In this document: positions 1-8,206 of the stretch, one piece after another
Numbering within the stretch: the stretch's first letter is position 1
Layout: every line of letters starts with the position of its first letter
IMG/VR virus record: IMGVR_UViG_3300032278_000141
Span: 1-21,221 of that record
Source of the DNA: a virus
Direction: 5' to 3' (one strand)
Length of the DNA: 21,221 bases
Program-made: the position numbers and the translations under genes
Notes under the pieces: generated by a model
The model's input: the letters and a program-made list of their open reading frames with translations, nothing else
What the model was told of the DNA's origin: nothing
Databases searched by the model: none

Positions 1-2970
1 TTCTGAAGTATCAGCATTATCAACAATATAAGACTCTATAGTTCCATACCTACAGTTACCACTACCATCATCTGCACCATCAAAATATATACGAGAATGA
101 GCCGCTCCTTCTATCCCTCCTTGGGTTTTTATCGTGAGGGATGCCCCATGACCTGTATTCTCTATATTAAGACCTGAAAACTGGGGGCTATCTTCTGTCC
201 CTACACCCAAAGCTGAAGCTGCTAATGCTGCTGTAGTTTGACCCGTACCCCCATTTGCTATTCCTAACGTACCAGTAACAGTAGATAAGTTATTAACTTC
301 AGCGGTTAAATATCCTGGGGAACTGTGATTACCCCAATCATAAGCGGTATTCCAATTTTTTCTGTCAATAGTAACAATATTGTCGTAGTCGGCAAAGAAT
401 TCATTATCAACAGTAGAATACGCCCTAGCTGGAGGCGTGAAATCCTCAGTCCATCTGGCTACACCCTTAGAGATTCTAATCTCATCTAAATAACCATTTA
501 TACATGTAGGAGCAGAGACACCTCGTCTACCTATATATATATCTGATGCTGTTGTGTGAAGTGTTGTACTATCGTTGACTGTAGCTTCTTCTACACCATT
601 AACAAAAAGTTTTATATCGTCTGAACTATCCCTTGTGACTGCTACATGATACCAGTTCGCCACTGAAAATGTACTAGTTCCAATCAAGTCAACATGAAGC
701 CCAACACCAACACCAGTAGAAACATAAAAGTGAGCTTTTAATGCAGTATCGGAACCATCTATTTGAAGAGTAAATTGCCCGTCATAATTAGTTGATAAAA
801 AAGCATGTGAAGAGAATATTGGATTAAAATTATTATTTGAAGAATTTAAATAAACCCAAGATTCAATTGTGAACTCTCCATCCATTTGCCAATCTGAATG
901 AGATGATAATGACAAATTATCATCAGTACCGTCAAAATATATAGAAGTGCCACCAAATTTCTGTTTTGTATCTTGATGAGAGGCATCACTGCCAACAGTA
1001 ATAGTGTGACCAGTAGAACCCGAATCTATAAAAGTAGCACTGTTGTCAGTAGTATCAGAGTGAATCAACAACTTAGTGTAAGAATCTACTTCCCCTCTAA
1101 TAGAACCTTTAACTTCCAATAACCCTTGAGGTGCAGTGGTTCCTATACCTACATTACCGTCTGATAATATTTTTACTCTAGTAGTACCACCAGGCTGAAG
1201 ATTAATAGGAATAGTGCCAGAAGTTTCTATTTGCATTCCGGAAGTAGTGCCAATCAATCGACCTCTCATTGCATCAGCCTGAGATAAATCTAAAATCCCA
1301 CCAGAAGTTGCATCATTTATCTCTAATACTGTATATCCAGAAATAGAAGTTGGTGAAATGGTTCCGATTCCTACGTTACCATTTGAATCTATTGCAAAAT
1401 GTGGAGAATCTAAACCTGCACCAGCTTTTATCCCAAAATATGGTATTGTTTGATTTACACCTAAGCTGAAATTATTTGTTCCCGCAGATGTAACAAATTC
1501 AAGCCAATTCCAAGAACTTGAACCACTACCCTTTAATCTTACAGATGGATTTCCACCATATACTTCTAACCCCTGATATGTATTTTCTGGATTATCTGTT
1601 CCAATGCCCACATTACCACTATATTCACTTAAAATAACGTTGCCAGAAGCATATGCTTCTATAACGGGTAACCCTGAAGTATCATTGGCAGAAAACAACA
1701 CGTCAGACAAGTCATCAGAGACACTGAGCAACTCTCCAGCAGTACCGTGAACTTCGAACTTGTCCGTTGGCGAATCAGTCCCGATGCCCACGTTACCCGT
1801 GCTGTAATAAATATCGCTACTACTAGTTGTCCACTGTGATTGATTTGGTATTGAGGCCCAACTTCCATCTTTTCTTAAAAATTCATTAGCATGTGTGCCA
1901 TGTCCTGCTAAAACGAGACCCGCAACATATGAGTTGCCAGCCCCCATAACACTATATGTAGTATTGTTCGGTGAGGCCCAACTTCCATCTTTTCTTAAAA
2001 AAGTGCTATTGTGTGTACCACTTCCAGCAGCAACTAAGCCAGTAGCATAAGAATTCCCAGAACCCATTGTGGTACCCACCCCACCATCAGCTTTAAGAAA
2101 CTGAGATGAAGTGCCACTGGTTTTTATAAACGAAGTGGCTTCAACAGCCTGACCAGTAATAAACTTATCACCACTACTGAAATAAGTTATGGACTTTAAT
2201 GCTGTTGTTCCCGGAATGACAATACCAGAATCAGTAGCTTTAGCATCTGTAGTATTACTGACAGAATGATGTATGGCTCTTGTTGTAGCAGATGTAGCTG
2301 TCGTTGGTATCGAAAAACTATTTGTGCCTATATAAGTAGTAACATAAACATCTGTAGGCACTCCAGAAGCTCCATTAGCATCAGCATCAATATAAACAGA
2401 TTGACCATTGGTAATAGAATGACCATTAGAAGTTATAGTTGCTATCGTCCCATTAGTTACAACACCCGCTTCAATCATTCCCCCGGGTACACCTAGTGCT
2501 AAGGTCTCATCTTCAACTATTGTAGAAGTAGTATTTAATTGAGTCGTTACGCCCTGGACATCTAGATTGCCACTTACTGTCAAATCACCAGATAAATCTA
2601 AGCTGGCAAAAGACACATCATCTGTAGCTGTAATACCTTGCCCCCAACTCAAATTCCCATTAGATCCGTCTGTGATTAGGGCTTGACCCGCAAGCCCCTG
2701 AGTTCCGGGCAAAGTTATAGTTATATTAGATGCTACTGATGCTGGGGCTTGAAGCGCCACATAATTAGTTCCATTTGTAGTTGCTTCTTCAAACCTAACA
2801 TCATACTGATTTTTTATTAGCAGATTTCCGCCTGCTACAGTAAGAACACTGATATCACTATCAAATTCAACTCGTTCTGAAACTGCATCAATGCCTACAA
2901 AACCTTTATTGGGAACTGTTAATGCAAAAGCAGCTTCGACAACCTCACGGCCATCAAAATAAACAGGCAT
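1..2970 (-). CDS. Tail fibre/adhesin-like virion protein with LamG domain (3' end cut by window)
   Basis: The frame is open for 990 codons from an ATG at 2970 (SD GAGGA about 7 nt upstream) to the window edge, so the C-terminus is missing. Residues ~1-300 resemble the N-terminal part of marine-phage fibre proteins ('LDLSGDLTVSGNLDVQGVTT'). Two near-identical 40-residue units carrying FLRKDGSWAS follow at ~320-375. Four NVGIGT motifs lie at ~390, 453, 532 and 604, as in fibres and adhesins that often end in an S74 intramolecular chaperone. A concanavalin-A-like LamG domain spans ~630-850 (FDGTDDNLSL, FTIESWVYL, WYHVAVTRD, LDEIRISKGVARW). Then comes the fibre repeat NGGTGQTTAALAAL. By family the protein should sit on the virion and bind the host surface; LamG suggests glycan binding (inference). 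An S74 chaperone may lie beyond the edge. Confidence 0.85.
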   Translation of the reverse strand, partial: MPVYFDGREVVEAAFALTVPNKGFVGIDAVSERVEFDSDISVLTVAGGNLLIKNQYDVRFEEATTNGTNYVALQAPASVASNITITLPGTQGLAGQALITDGSNGNLSWGQGITATDDVSFASLDLSGDLTVSGNLDVQGVTTQLNTTSTIVEDETLALGVPGGMIEAGVVTNGTIATITSNGHSITNGQSVYIDADANGASGVPTDVYVTTYIGTNSFSIPTTATSATTRAIHHSVSNTTDAKATDSGIVIPGTTALKSITYFSSGDKFITGQAVEATSFIKTSGTSSQFLKADGGVGTTMGSGNSYATGLVAAGSGTHNSTFLRKDGSWASPNNTTYSVMGAGNSYVAGLVLAGHGTHANEFLRKDGSWASIPNQSQWTTSSSDIYYSTGNVGIGTDSPTDKFEVHGTAGELLSVSDDLSDVLFSANDTSGLPVIEAYASGNVILSEYSGNVGIGTDNPENTYQGLEVYGGNPSVRLKGSGSSSWNWLEFVTSAGTNNFSLGVNQTIPYFGIKAGAGLDSPHFAIDSNGNVGIGTISPTSISGYTVLEINDATSGGILDLSQADAMRGRLIGTTSGMQIETSGTIPINLQPGGTTRVKILSDGNVGIGTTAPQGLLEVKGSIRGEVDSYTKLLIHSDTTDNSATFIDSGSTGHTITVGSDASHQDTKQKFGGTSIYFDGTDDNLSLSSHSDWQMDGEFTIESWVYLNSSNNNFNPIFSSHAFLSTNYDGQFTLQIDGSDTALKAHFYVSTGVGVGLHVDLIGTSTFSVANWYHVAVTRDSSDDIKLFVNGVEEATVNDSTTLHTTASDIYIGRRGVSAPTCINGYLDEIRISKGVARWTEDFTPPARAYSTVDNEFFADYDNIVTIDRKNWNTAYDWGNHSSPGYLTAEVNNLSTVTGTLGIANGGTGQTTAALAASALGVGTEDSPQFSGLNIENTGHGASLTIKTQGGIEGAAHSRIYFDGADDGSGNCRYGTIESYIVDNADTSE
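1852..2001 (-). repeat. Direct repeat of 120 bp unit in fibre gene
   Basis: An exact 30-base match occurs at 1852-1881 and 1972-2001, offset by exactly 120 bp (40 codons). The flanking codons are related but diverged (NSYVAGLVLAGHGTH and NSYATGLVAAGSGTH). It encodes two tandem copies of a unit containing FLRKDGSWAS, evidence of duplication inside the fibre gene. Confidence 0.85.
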
Positions 2971-3003
2971 AATATTTCCTCTTATGGCTTATTTCTTAAA
3001 AGC

Positions 3004-3372
3004 TTAAGCCAATCTGGATACTATTCTAACATATGCAGTTCTAGAAGTTGCATTATCATTAACGACTTTAATTTCGATCTGATCGCCAGATTTGCAAAGA
3101 ACAGGTGTGTTAGGCAAATACAAAAAACTGCTAGTTACTAAAGTTGTCAGATTATTCTCACTAATAACAGTATCATATTCATTAGACACAGATTCTTCTG
3201 CTAAAAGTTTAATTGTAACAACAATATTTCCCGCCCCAGAAGGGGGATTAGAATCAAGAGTAGCCGAAATATTTTCTATATAAAAGGGTTTGTCTGTGGA
3301 AGGGTATGTGAGGGTGACATTACTACCAGAGCTTATAGAACCAGTAGCAGTAGATGTCTCAACAGAAGCCAT
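3004..3372 (-). CDS. Small predicted beta-rich virion-associated protein, unknown function
   Basis: A 122-residue protein rich in Ser, Thr and Val in alternating patterns (TATGSISSGSNVTLTYPS, NIVVTIKLLAEE, DQIEIKVVNDN). This suggests an all-beta fold such as a decoration, Ig-like or tail-completion protein. No catalytic motif or membrane segment is visible. Its ATG overlaps the stop of the preceding gene by one base (TGATG), with no clear SD of its own, so it is probably translationally coupled. It lies between the capsid-side gene at 3372-3767 and the fibre gene. That position supports a virion or assembly role, but I do not recognise the family. Confidence 0.7.
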   Translation of the reverse strand: MASVETSTATGSISSGSNVTLTYPSTDKPFYIENISATLDSNPPSGAGNIVVTIKLLAEESVSNEYDTVISENNLTTLVTSSFLYLPNTPVLCKSGDQIEIKVVNDNATSRTAYVRIVSRLA

Positions 3373-3767
3373 CAGGCTATAGGGGAGTATCTATTTTCGT
3401 AGTCTTTGAGAAGGAGTTTCTCTGTGACTAATAAATCAACATCAGATCTTATTGATTGCCAGGCGACATTCATTTCTGATCCAATAGCTCCAATCTTTAT
3501 CGGAGCACTATTTTTAACAATTGCCAAAATTTCTAGTTGTGTAGGGGATAAATTGGCCCCCGACTCATTAGAATCAGGGGCCAAAACTTCGGAATCTTCG
3601 TCATCTTCAGAATCATTTGATCCTGCATCTTCAAACCAATCAGAAAAAGTTTCAATAAGTCTTTGACCTTCTGCATCAGAGACTTCTTTAACTTCTCCTA
3701 TTCTAGAAAAAGACACAGTAGGACCAGTATAACTGGCCCTATCTGCGGAAATGAATCTAATGTTCAT
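3372..3767 (-). CDS. Unknown capsid-adjacent protein with C-terminal winged-helix-like region
   Basis: A 131-residue protein directly downstream of the major capsid gene. Residues 1-46 (MNIRFISAD ... EVKEVSDAEGQRLIETF) follow the pattern of small phage proteins found after capsid genes: a short beta strand, then a segment ending in 'A..LI..G'. Residues ~47-72 are an acidic low-complexity linker. Residues ~73-130 (LSPTQLEILAIVKNSAPI, MNVAWQSIRSDVDLLVTEKL) look like a winged helix: helix, helix, recognition helix and beta hairpin. ATG with SD GGAGA at 9 nt spacing. A winged helix in the structural cassette is unusual. It could be a connector or assembly factor, or bind DNA. Function is not established. 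Confidence 0.7.
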   Translation of the reverse strand: MNIRFISADRASYTGPTVSFSRIGEVKEVSDAEGQRLIETFSDWFEDAGSNDSEDDEDSEVLAPDSNESGANLSPTQLEILAIVKNSAPIKIGAIGSEMNVAWQSIRSDVDLLVTEKLLLKDYENRYSPIA

Positions 3768-3784
3768 AGAGATTGTTCTCCAGG

Positions 3785-5287
3785 CTAGCCAATATTATAA
3801 ACCATACCTGCAACTTTTTTAGCTGCTACAAATCTACTGCCAAAAGCTGTTCGGAAAGTCAAAACAAATCTACGACGATCTGTTTCTATTTCTTCACGAC
3901 TCTTAATAGTTACATCTCGTTTTTGTCCAACAACAAAGGCATTAGTATGATAAATAACGGCTGACCCCAAAGTATTTCCACTACCAGCAAGAACTCCAGT
4001 TGCACTAGCTGCTCGAATTAATTCTGTTCTGATAATTGGAATACCCAAAACACTAGCTAATTGTCCTTTATCTATTGTCATTTGCGCTTCTCCGATTTTG
4101 TCACGGGTTAGCACTTCAGAAATAGTTAAAAGATCTAGATAAGTTTTCAGGGGGCAAAGTAAACGCATATTGGGCGGATCATAAAACACTTCATTCGTAG
4201 TTCCATCTTTGAAACCACCCAACATTGTTTTAATATCAGCAATAGTAATTGCATTACCGCCGCCATCAACAGAATTGTCAGCAAAATTGCCACCTATCGC
4301 TGTTTTTCTTAGACCCAAGAAGTTCTTTCGAGGATCATTAGCGTCAGTGACACCGCCAGCGGCATCCATGTGAGTTCCGCTTTCATTATCGCCATTAATA
4401 ACACCATCATCGATACCTTTAGCTGCGGCTACTTGCATCTCAGGAATAGTGATATCTTGAACAACATTAACAATACTATCTTCAACAGCTTCTTCCTCGA
4501 TTTCAACACGAACAGCCATTTTGACAGGCGTCAATGTGATGTTTCGAGAACCTGGAGTAGCAGCGCCAATCCAGTTCGCAGAAGTTAGATTGTCTGAAGT
4601 TTGAGTTCCATAAGCGGCCACAGAAATTCCACTGCCAGCACCCGGAATCTTCATTGAATCAGTGCCTTGCGGAATCGTAACACTTGGGAAAGTGCTAGTA
4701 ACTTCATAGTTCTGTTCCATTCTGTTAATGAAATCAGCACTAAACACTGTCGGTATCCATTCAAGACCAGATCCGGCAGTAGTATTATCTAACGCTTTGG
4801 CCAATTCGGTGTTTTTACGAAAATATGTATCGTAATAATTCAATTCTTGCGGATGACGTTTCAGAAAATGAGATAATACAATACAAGTATCATTATGTTT
4901 CTGCAATTCAGAAACAACTTCTTCACGACCTCTAAACTTATCAGCAGGTGTATCGACCATTTTCTTAATAAGTTCTAAGTTCGTACCATTCTCAGTTTCA
5001 GCACGAGCATCATCAGTGGATTGATATTCGTGTCCAGACTGATAATCATCACGAACAGACTTCCGCATATTTGCTTCTAACTTGCCAAAGTCTTCCATCT
5101 GTTCTTTATGCTTTGTATCATACTCTTCTTTAAACTTATCCATCCGTTCTGCTAGATCAGATGTCAAAGCTTCTTGAATATCAGCATCTCGTCTTTTCTT
5201 ATTGATTGTCTCTAAATTATTGCGCCATTTAGTAGCAATCTCAGTAATCTCACGTTTTGCATTTATATGAGCAGTCTTCTCAGCCAT
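3785..5287 (-). CDS. Major capsid protein, HK97 fold
   Basis: A 500-residue protein in the canonical capsid position after protease and scaffold genes. Residues 1-~115 are highly charged and coiled-coil-like (EITEIATKWRNNLETINKKR, MDKFKEEYDTKHKEQMEDF), as in the delta/scaffolding region of HK97-type capsid precursors. The rest has family features: the N-arm/E-loop region ('EWIPTVFSADFINRMEQNYE', VTIPQGTDSMKIPG), a central P-domain region and the terminal strand-rich segment ending with RTAFGSRFVAAKKVAGMV. It forms the icosahedral shell. ATG with SD GAGGTGG about 8 nt upstream. The N-terminal helical region is probably removed by the protease encoded at 5907-6791 (inference from HK97-type maturation). 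Confidence 0.92.
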   Translation of the reverse strand: MAEKTAHINAKREITEIATKWRNNLETINKKRRDADIQEALTSDLAERMDKFKEEYDTKHKEQMEDFGKLEANMRKSVRDDYQSGHEYQSTDDARAETENGTNLELIKKMVDTPADKFRGREEVVSELQKHNDTCIVLSHFLKRHPQELNYYDTYFRKNTELAKALDNTTAGSGLEWIPTVFSADFINRMEQNYEVTSTFPSVTIPQGTDSMKIPGAGSGISVAAYGTQTSDNLTSANWIGAATPGSRNITLTPVKMAVRVEIEEEAVEDSIVNVVQDITIPEMQVAAAKGIDDGVINGDNESGTHMDAAGGVTDANDPRKNFLGLRKTAIGGNFADNSVDGGGNAITIADIKTMLGGFKDGTTNEVFYDPPNMRLLCPLKTYLDLLTISEVLTRDKIGEAQMTIDKGQLASVLGIPIIRTELIRAASATGVLAGSGNTLGSAVIYHTNAFVVGQKRDVTIKSREEIETDRRRFVLTFRTAFGSRFVAAKKVAGMVYNIG

Positions 5288-5289
5288 TG

Positions 5290-5910
5290 TTAAGCCACCT
5301 CGCTTAATAGATTCTCAATTTCGGAATTAAAAGTGTCAAAGTCTTCACCAGAAATATCACCCGCTTCATATTTTTCATTCATTTCAGCAGATAATTCTGT
5401 CAAAGTTTCTAACATTTCAGGAGTAACTATCGATTCATCCTCTTGTTCAGATTCAACAACCGATATCTGCGGACCTTCATCCGTATCGCCTTCCGACTCA
5501 ACGACGGATTCTTCTTCTTTCGAAGTCATTTGATCTTTAATTTCATTGACTGTTTCTAATAAAGTACCAAAACTTTCAGCATTACTAGAAAGATTTTCAG
5601 TCATGTTTTCTACAAGAGATGTCAACTCAGACACTCTTGATTGCAACTCTTCCATTTCGATTGATGATTCACTATCAGATGCAATTACAGCATCACTAGA
5701 ATCAATATCGGAATCTTCTTTCACATCTGACATTTCCAAATCCATATGCCCCGATTCATTTTTTACTAATTTATAATAAGCTTTCGGAACAGCGCCATCA
5801 TCAACAAGTGAAACTATTCTAACTTTTAAGTTTCTAATTCTCGCCTTACGTCGCCGAGGATTGCCCTCTTCATCTTCATCTTCTAATTCAACAACATTAT
5901 CTTTAATCAT
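5290..5910 (-). CDS. Acidic scaffold-like head assembly protein
   Basis: A 206-residue, strongly acidic protein between protease and capsid genes. A short basic segment (PRRRKARIRNLKVRIVSLVDDGAVPKAYY) at ~18-46 resembles the 'SLVD.GAV....F' motif often found next to XkdF-type proteases. The remainder is rich in Asp, Glu and Ser with heptad-like helices (MEELQSRVSELTSLVENMTE) and no catalytic motif. Its ATG overlaps the protease stop (ATGA), and it ends 2 bases before the capsid ATG, so it is tightly coupled to both. Size, charge, coiled coil and place fit an internal scaffolding protein. This is inferred from context, since scaffold sequences are poorly conserved. Confidence 0.65.
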   Translation of the reverse strand: MIKDNVVELEDEDEEGNPRRRKARIRNLKVRIVSLVDDGAVPKAYYKLVKNESGHMDLEMSDVKEDSDIDSSDAVIASDSESSIEMEELQSRVSELTSLVENMTENLSSNAESFGTLLETVNEIKDQMTSKEEESVVESEGDTDEGPQISVVESEQEDESIVTPEMLETLTELSAEMNEKYEAGDISGEDFDTFNSEIENLLSEVA

Positions 5911-6791
5911 TGAACAGGAATCCTTTCACCCTCGCCTTCGATTGAATAAGCTCGAATTTTTCCATCTTTTATAAGTTGCCAGACATCATCATTTCCGACA
6001 AAGACATCTAAAATCCAAGTTCCTTTTTTGATAATTTCACCGTCGCCATAAAAGTCAACATCATTCTTCAAGACAACAGACTCAATAGGAACAACACCAT
6101 CCGTAAAATCATCATAATTTGACGAATGCAAAATATTGATTTGTTGAAAATCTTTCATAAACCCATGAGCGGCTTTTACAATTTCATCAGCTTCTATTAA
6201 GTCATTTTGCAAATCAACAGAATTGGGAATAAGAACAGGACCGCTAATAATTCTTTCATCTTCACTCACGCTCTTAATAACAGCGGTTAATTCTGTCGTA
6301 TGTTTATTTGATTCATCGCTTTTTCTCATACGTCTTCTCTTCCGCCTTTCGTCTATTTTCCCTTTTGCCTCATTAACAACACGTTTCATTCCACTAACGC
6401 CCGATGCATTAATAGTTCCCCACTTAATATTTGCAATTGCACCGTTTAATCCTACGCTATTGTAATGTCGAGTCGCAAAACGTTCTCTTTTCTTTATCCA
6501 CGTCAAAACACCTAATGTTCGCTTCCCATCCCGATATCGTCCCCATACACGAAACGAATCATCTCCCGTAAAGGATGTAGGTGGATTGCCCCCAGTACCA
6601 GCACGTTTCCACAATTCTGGATAATTCTTTTTTAAATCAATTGCATAAGCATAACTAAATTGCTTAAATTGACTATTTAAAAGAGACACCTTTTTATTAC
6701 GACCTTTTTTGGGAAAATCTGTCATTGCCTTCTTACGGGATGAAGCCTTCTTTTTGGGTTTCTTTCTGGGCTTATTATAATGGTGAGGCAT
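5907..6791 (-). CDS. XkdF-type prohead serine protease with basic N-terminal domain
   Basis: A 294-residue protein. Residues ~165-294 match the XkdF-like prohead protease pattern (Peptidase_S78_2): ERIISGPVLIPNSVDLQND, H222 in ILHSS, GTWILDVFVGNDDVWQLI and a candidate catalytic Ser283 in RAYSIEG. Residues ~58-145 (YPELWKRAG ... VLTWIKKRERFATRHY ... IKWGTIN) resemble a separate module that I believe recurs in phage head-cassette proteins. The first 35 residues are extremely Lys/Arg-rich. It should mature the capsid and scaffold during assembly. The start at 6791 has no visible SD and lies only about 9 nt from the predicted transcription start of the 6807-6836 promoter. An internal ATG at codon 23 is an alternative. 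Confidence 0.85.
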   Translation of the reverse strand: MPHHYNKPRKKPKKKASSRKKAMTDFPKKGRNKKVSLLNSQFKQFSYAYAIDLKKNYPELWKRAGTGGNPPTSFTGDDSFRVWGRYRDGKRTLGVLTWIKKRERFATRHYNSVGLNGAIANIKWGTINASGVSGMKRVVNEAKGKIDERRKRRRMRKSDESNKHTTELTAVIKSVSEDERIISGPVLIPNSVDLQNDLIEADEIVKAAHGFMKDFQQINILHSSNYDDFTDGVVPIESVVLKNDVDFYGDGEIIKKGTWILDVFVGNDDVWQLIKDGKIRAYSIEGEGERIPVQ

Positions 6792-6806
6792 AACTTATAT
6801 AAAACT

Positions 6807-6836
6807 ATGATAAATTATAATGGTACCATTTGTCAA
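6807..6836 (-). promoter_or_regulatory. Possible promoter with operator palindrome before the capsid genes
   Basis: On the minus strand a perfect -35 TTGACA (6836-6831) is followed after 18 bp by TATCAT (6812-6807). The spacer holds a perfect 12-bp palindrome AATGGTACCATT (6819-6830) directly beside the -35. A TATAAT also occurs 11 bp from the -35, too close for sigma70. The promoter overlaps the portal stop codon and would give a leader of only ~9 nt before the protease ATG. Confidence 0.45.
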
Positions 6837-8167
6837 ATGGAATGAATTTTTCTATTCAATGACTTTTCTTCTATGTTATTGAAAGATTCTTCAATTGAAG
6901 CCCGTTCTTCATTACTAGAAAATCTTGCAACAGAAGGCATGTGTCCCAATCCGGGAGTATCCCCACCTTCAACATCACCCTGCAATCCCATTTTGTTTCT
7001 AACTTCATTGGGTGTCATAATTCCAGATTGTATGAATCTGAAATATCCTAACGACTCTTCCATGAAATCTTCTCTTAGACCCGCAATACCACGAGTATCA
7101 AATTCAAAATTCAACTTCGAATCAGATTCATTAGTCAAAAGAACTTTTGTTAAAGTTTGTTCTACGTTTCTAAGACGAGGCATCATTGTATCTTGCCAAA
7201 ACATTTTATATGCTGATTCTGTATTAGTAGATCCCTTAGCTAAGGCAACTAAATGATAACATCCCATATTCATTAAAGCTTTATCTCTAACAAGATCACT
7301 ACTTTGAACAAAATCAGAATCAGTAGGAGAAGGGATTTTGATATCTAAAGGTTGCAATCCTCCGCCCAATAGAAGAAGCTGATGGGCTTTGTCTGCACCT
7401 TTATATTGTCTTTCAATTAAAATCTTAAATCTTTCGAAAGCGGCATCAGATAACTCTAAGTCTGTACTAAACACCATCGATGGAACAACTGAATTCTTAA
7501 AAAAGCTTTTTCCAAACGTCGATAGATATAATTCCATAATCAACGAATCTTGCCCGGCTGTAATAGTGGGTAAACCCGTATATGTGGAAAAGGGATTAAA
7601 ATGTGTGAAATGAACAACATTATCCATTGAAACATCAATTGTCTTATCATTGACATTTCGTTTATAACTCAGTCTTTCAGATTTATCTAAGCTAATGACT
7701 TCGACTAGATCCGGTCTTTCAACATGAATTTTAATAGGAATGGAACCGAATAGTTTTTCATCAACAGGCCTAACTGGTTTTTCAAGAAACCAATAAGAAT
7801 TGCCTGCAAGTTCTAAAAAAGCAAATGTTCTAACGAGTAATTCAAATCTTGTTAATATACGATTGGGATCATCTAATAACTCTTGAAGTGGATGATCATC
7901 AATGTATTCTCTATCGCCACTAGCAGTCGATCTATAAATTTTCAGAGGGACCATGGCTGCATTAGTCGCTATAGTATTAACACCACAAAAAACCCATAAA
8001 ACATTTCTATATGCATTTAAAAGATTCGCTTGAGACTCCCTATCAGGACTTTCATTTTGTCCGGAATGAATCTTATATAATAGATCATCATCAAAAACAT
8101 GATTAGATGTTTTCAAAGATTTAGCCAGTTTTAAAAATGTTGTTGCTATTGCATTTCGTATAGCCAT
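6833..8167 (-). CDS. Portal protein, HK97 family
   Basis: A 444-residue protein between terminase and protease genes, the usual portal position. The N-terminal region reads as the HK97/SPP1 portal family (Phage_portal): YRNVLWVFCGVNTIATNAA then MVPLKIYR, 'LQELLDDPNRILTRFELLVR', LELAGNSYWFLEK, and the later STFGKSFFKNSVVPSMVF and AYKMFWQDTMMPRLRNVEQ segments. It forms the dodecameric DNA channel at one capsid vertex and docks the terminase. ATG with AGGAT-type SD upstream. Length is typical. The gene ends inside the -35 box of the promoter proposed for the capsid genes. Confidence 0.93.
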   Translation of the reverse strand: MAIRNAIATTFLKLAKSLKTSNHVFDDDLLYKIHSGQNESPDRESQANLLNAYRNVLWVFCGVNTIATNAAMVPLKIYRSTASGDREYIDDHPLQELLDDPNRILTRFELLVRTFAFLELAGNSYWFLEKPVRPVDEKLFGSIPIKIHVERPDLVEVISLDKSERLSYKRNVNDKTIDVSMDNVVHFTHFNPFSTYTGLPTITAGQDSLIMELYLSTFGKSFFKNSVVPSMVFSTDLELSDAAFERFKILIERQYKGADKAHQLLLLGGGLQPLDIKIPSPTDSDFVQSSDLVRDKALMNMGCYHLVALAKGSTNTESAYKMFWQDTMMPRLRNVEQTLTKVLLTNESDSKLNFEFDTRGIAGLREDFMEESLGYFRFIQSGIMTPNEVRNKMGLQGDVEGGDTPGLGHMPSVARFSSNEERASIEESFNNIEEKSLNRKIHSI

Positions 8168-8206
8168 AATACCAATCCTACAATAATGCTTATTTTATTG
8201 TCAACA

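Noticed and set aside
1659-1868. 69-codon minus-strand open frame
   Set aside because: Lies in another frame inside the fibre gene, whose repeat motifs are in the main frame; an antiphase shadow.
2985-3009. Inverted repeat GGCTTA/TAAGCC near the stop of the gene at 3004
   Set aside because: Six-bp stem with 13-nt loop and no T-tract; too weak for a terminator.
3406-3666. 86-codon plus-strand frame
   Set aside because: Antisense to the winged-helix-like gene; a Ser-rich composition caused by the acidic linker on the other strand.
8168-8206. TTGACA on minus strand upstream of the portal gene
   Set aside because: At 17-18 bp the -10 would be GTAGGA or TAGGAT and transcription would start at the portal ATG, removing its SD; not convincing as a promoter.
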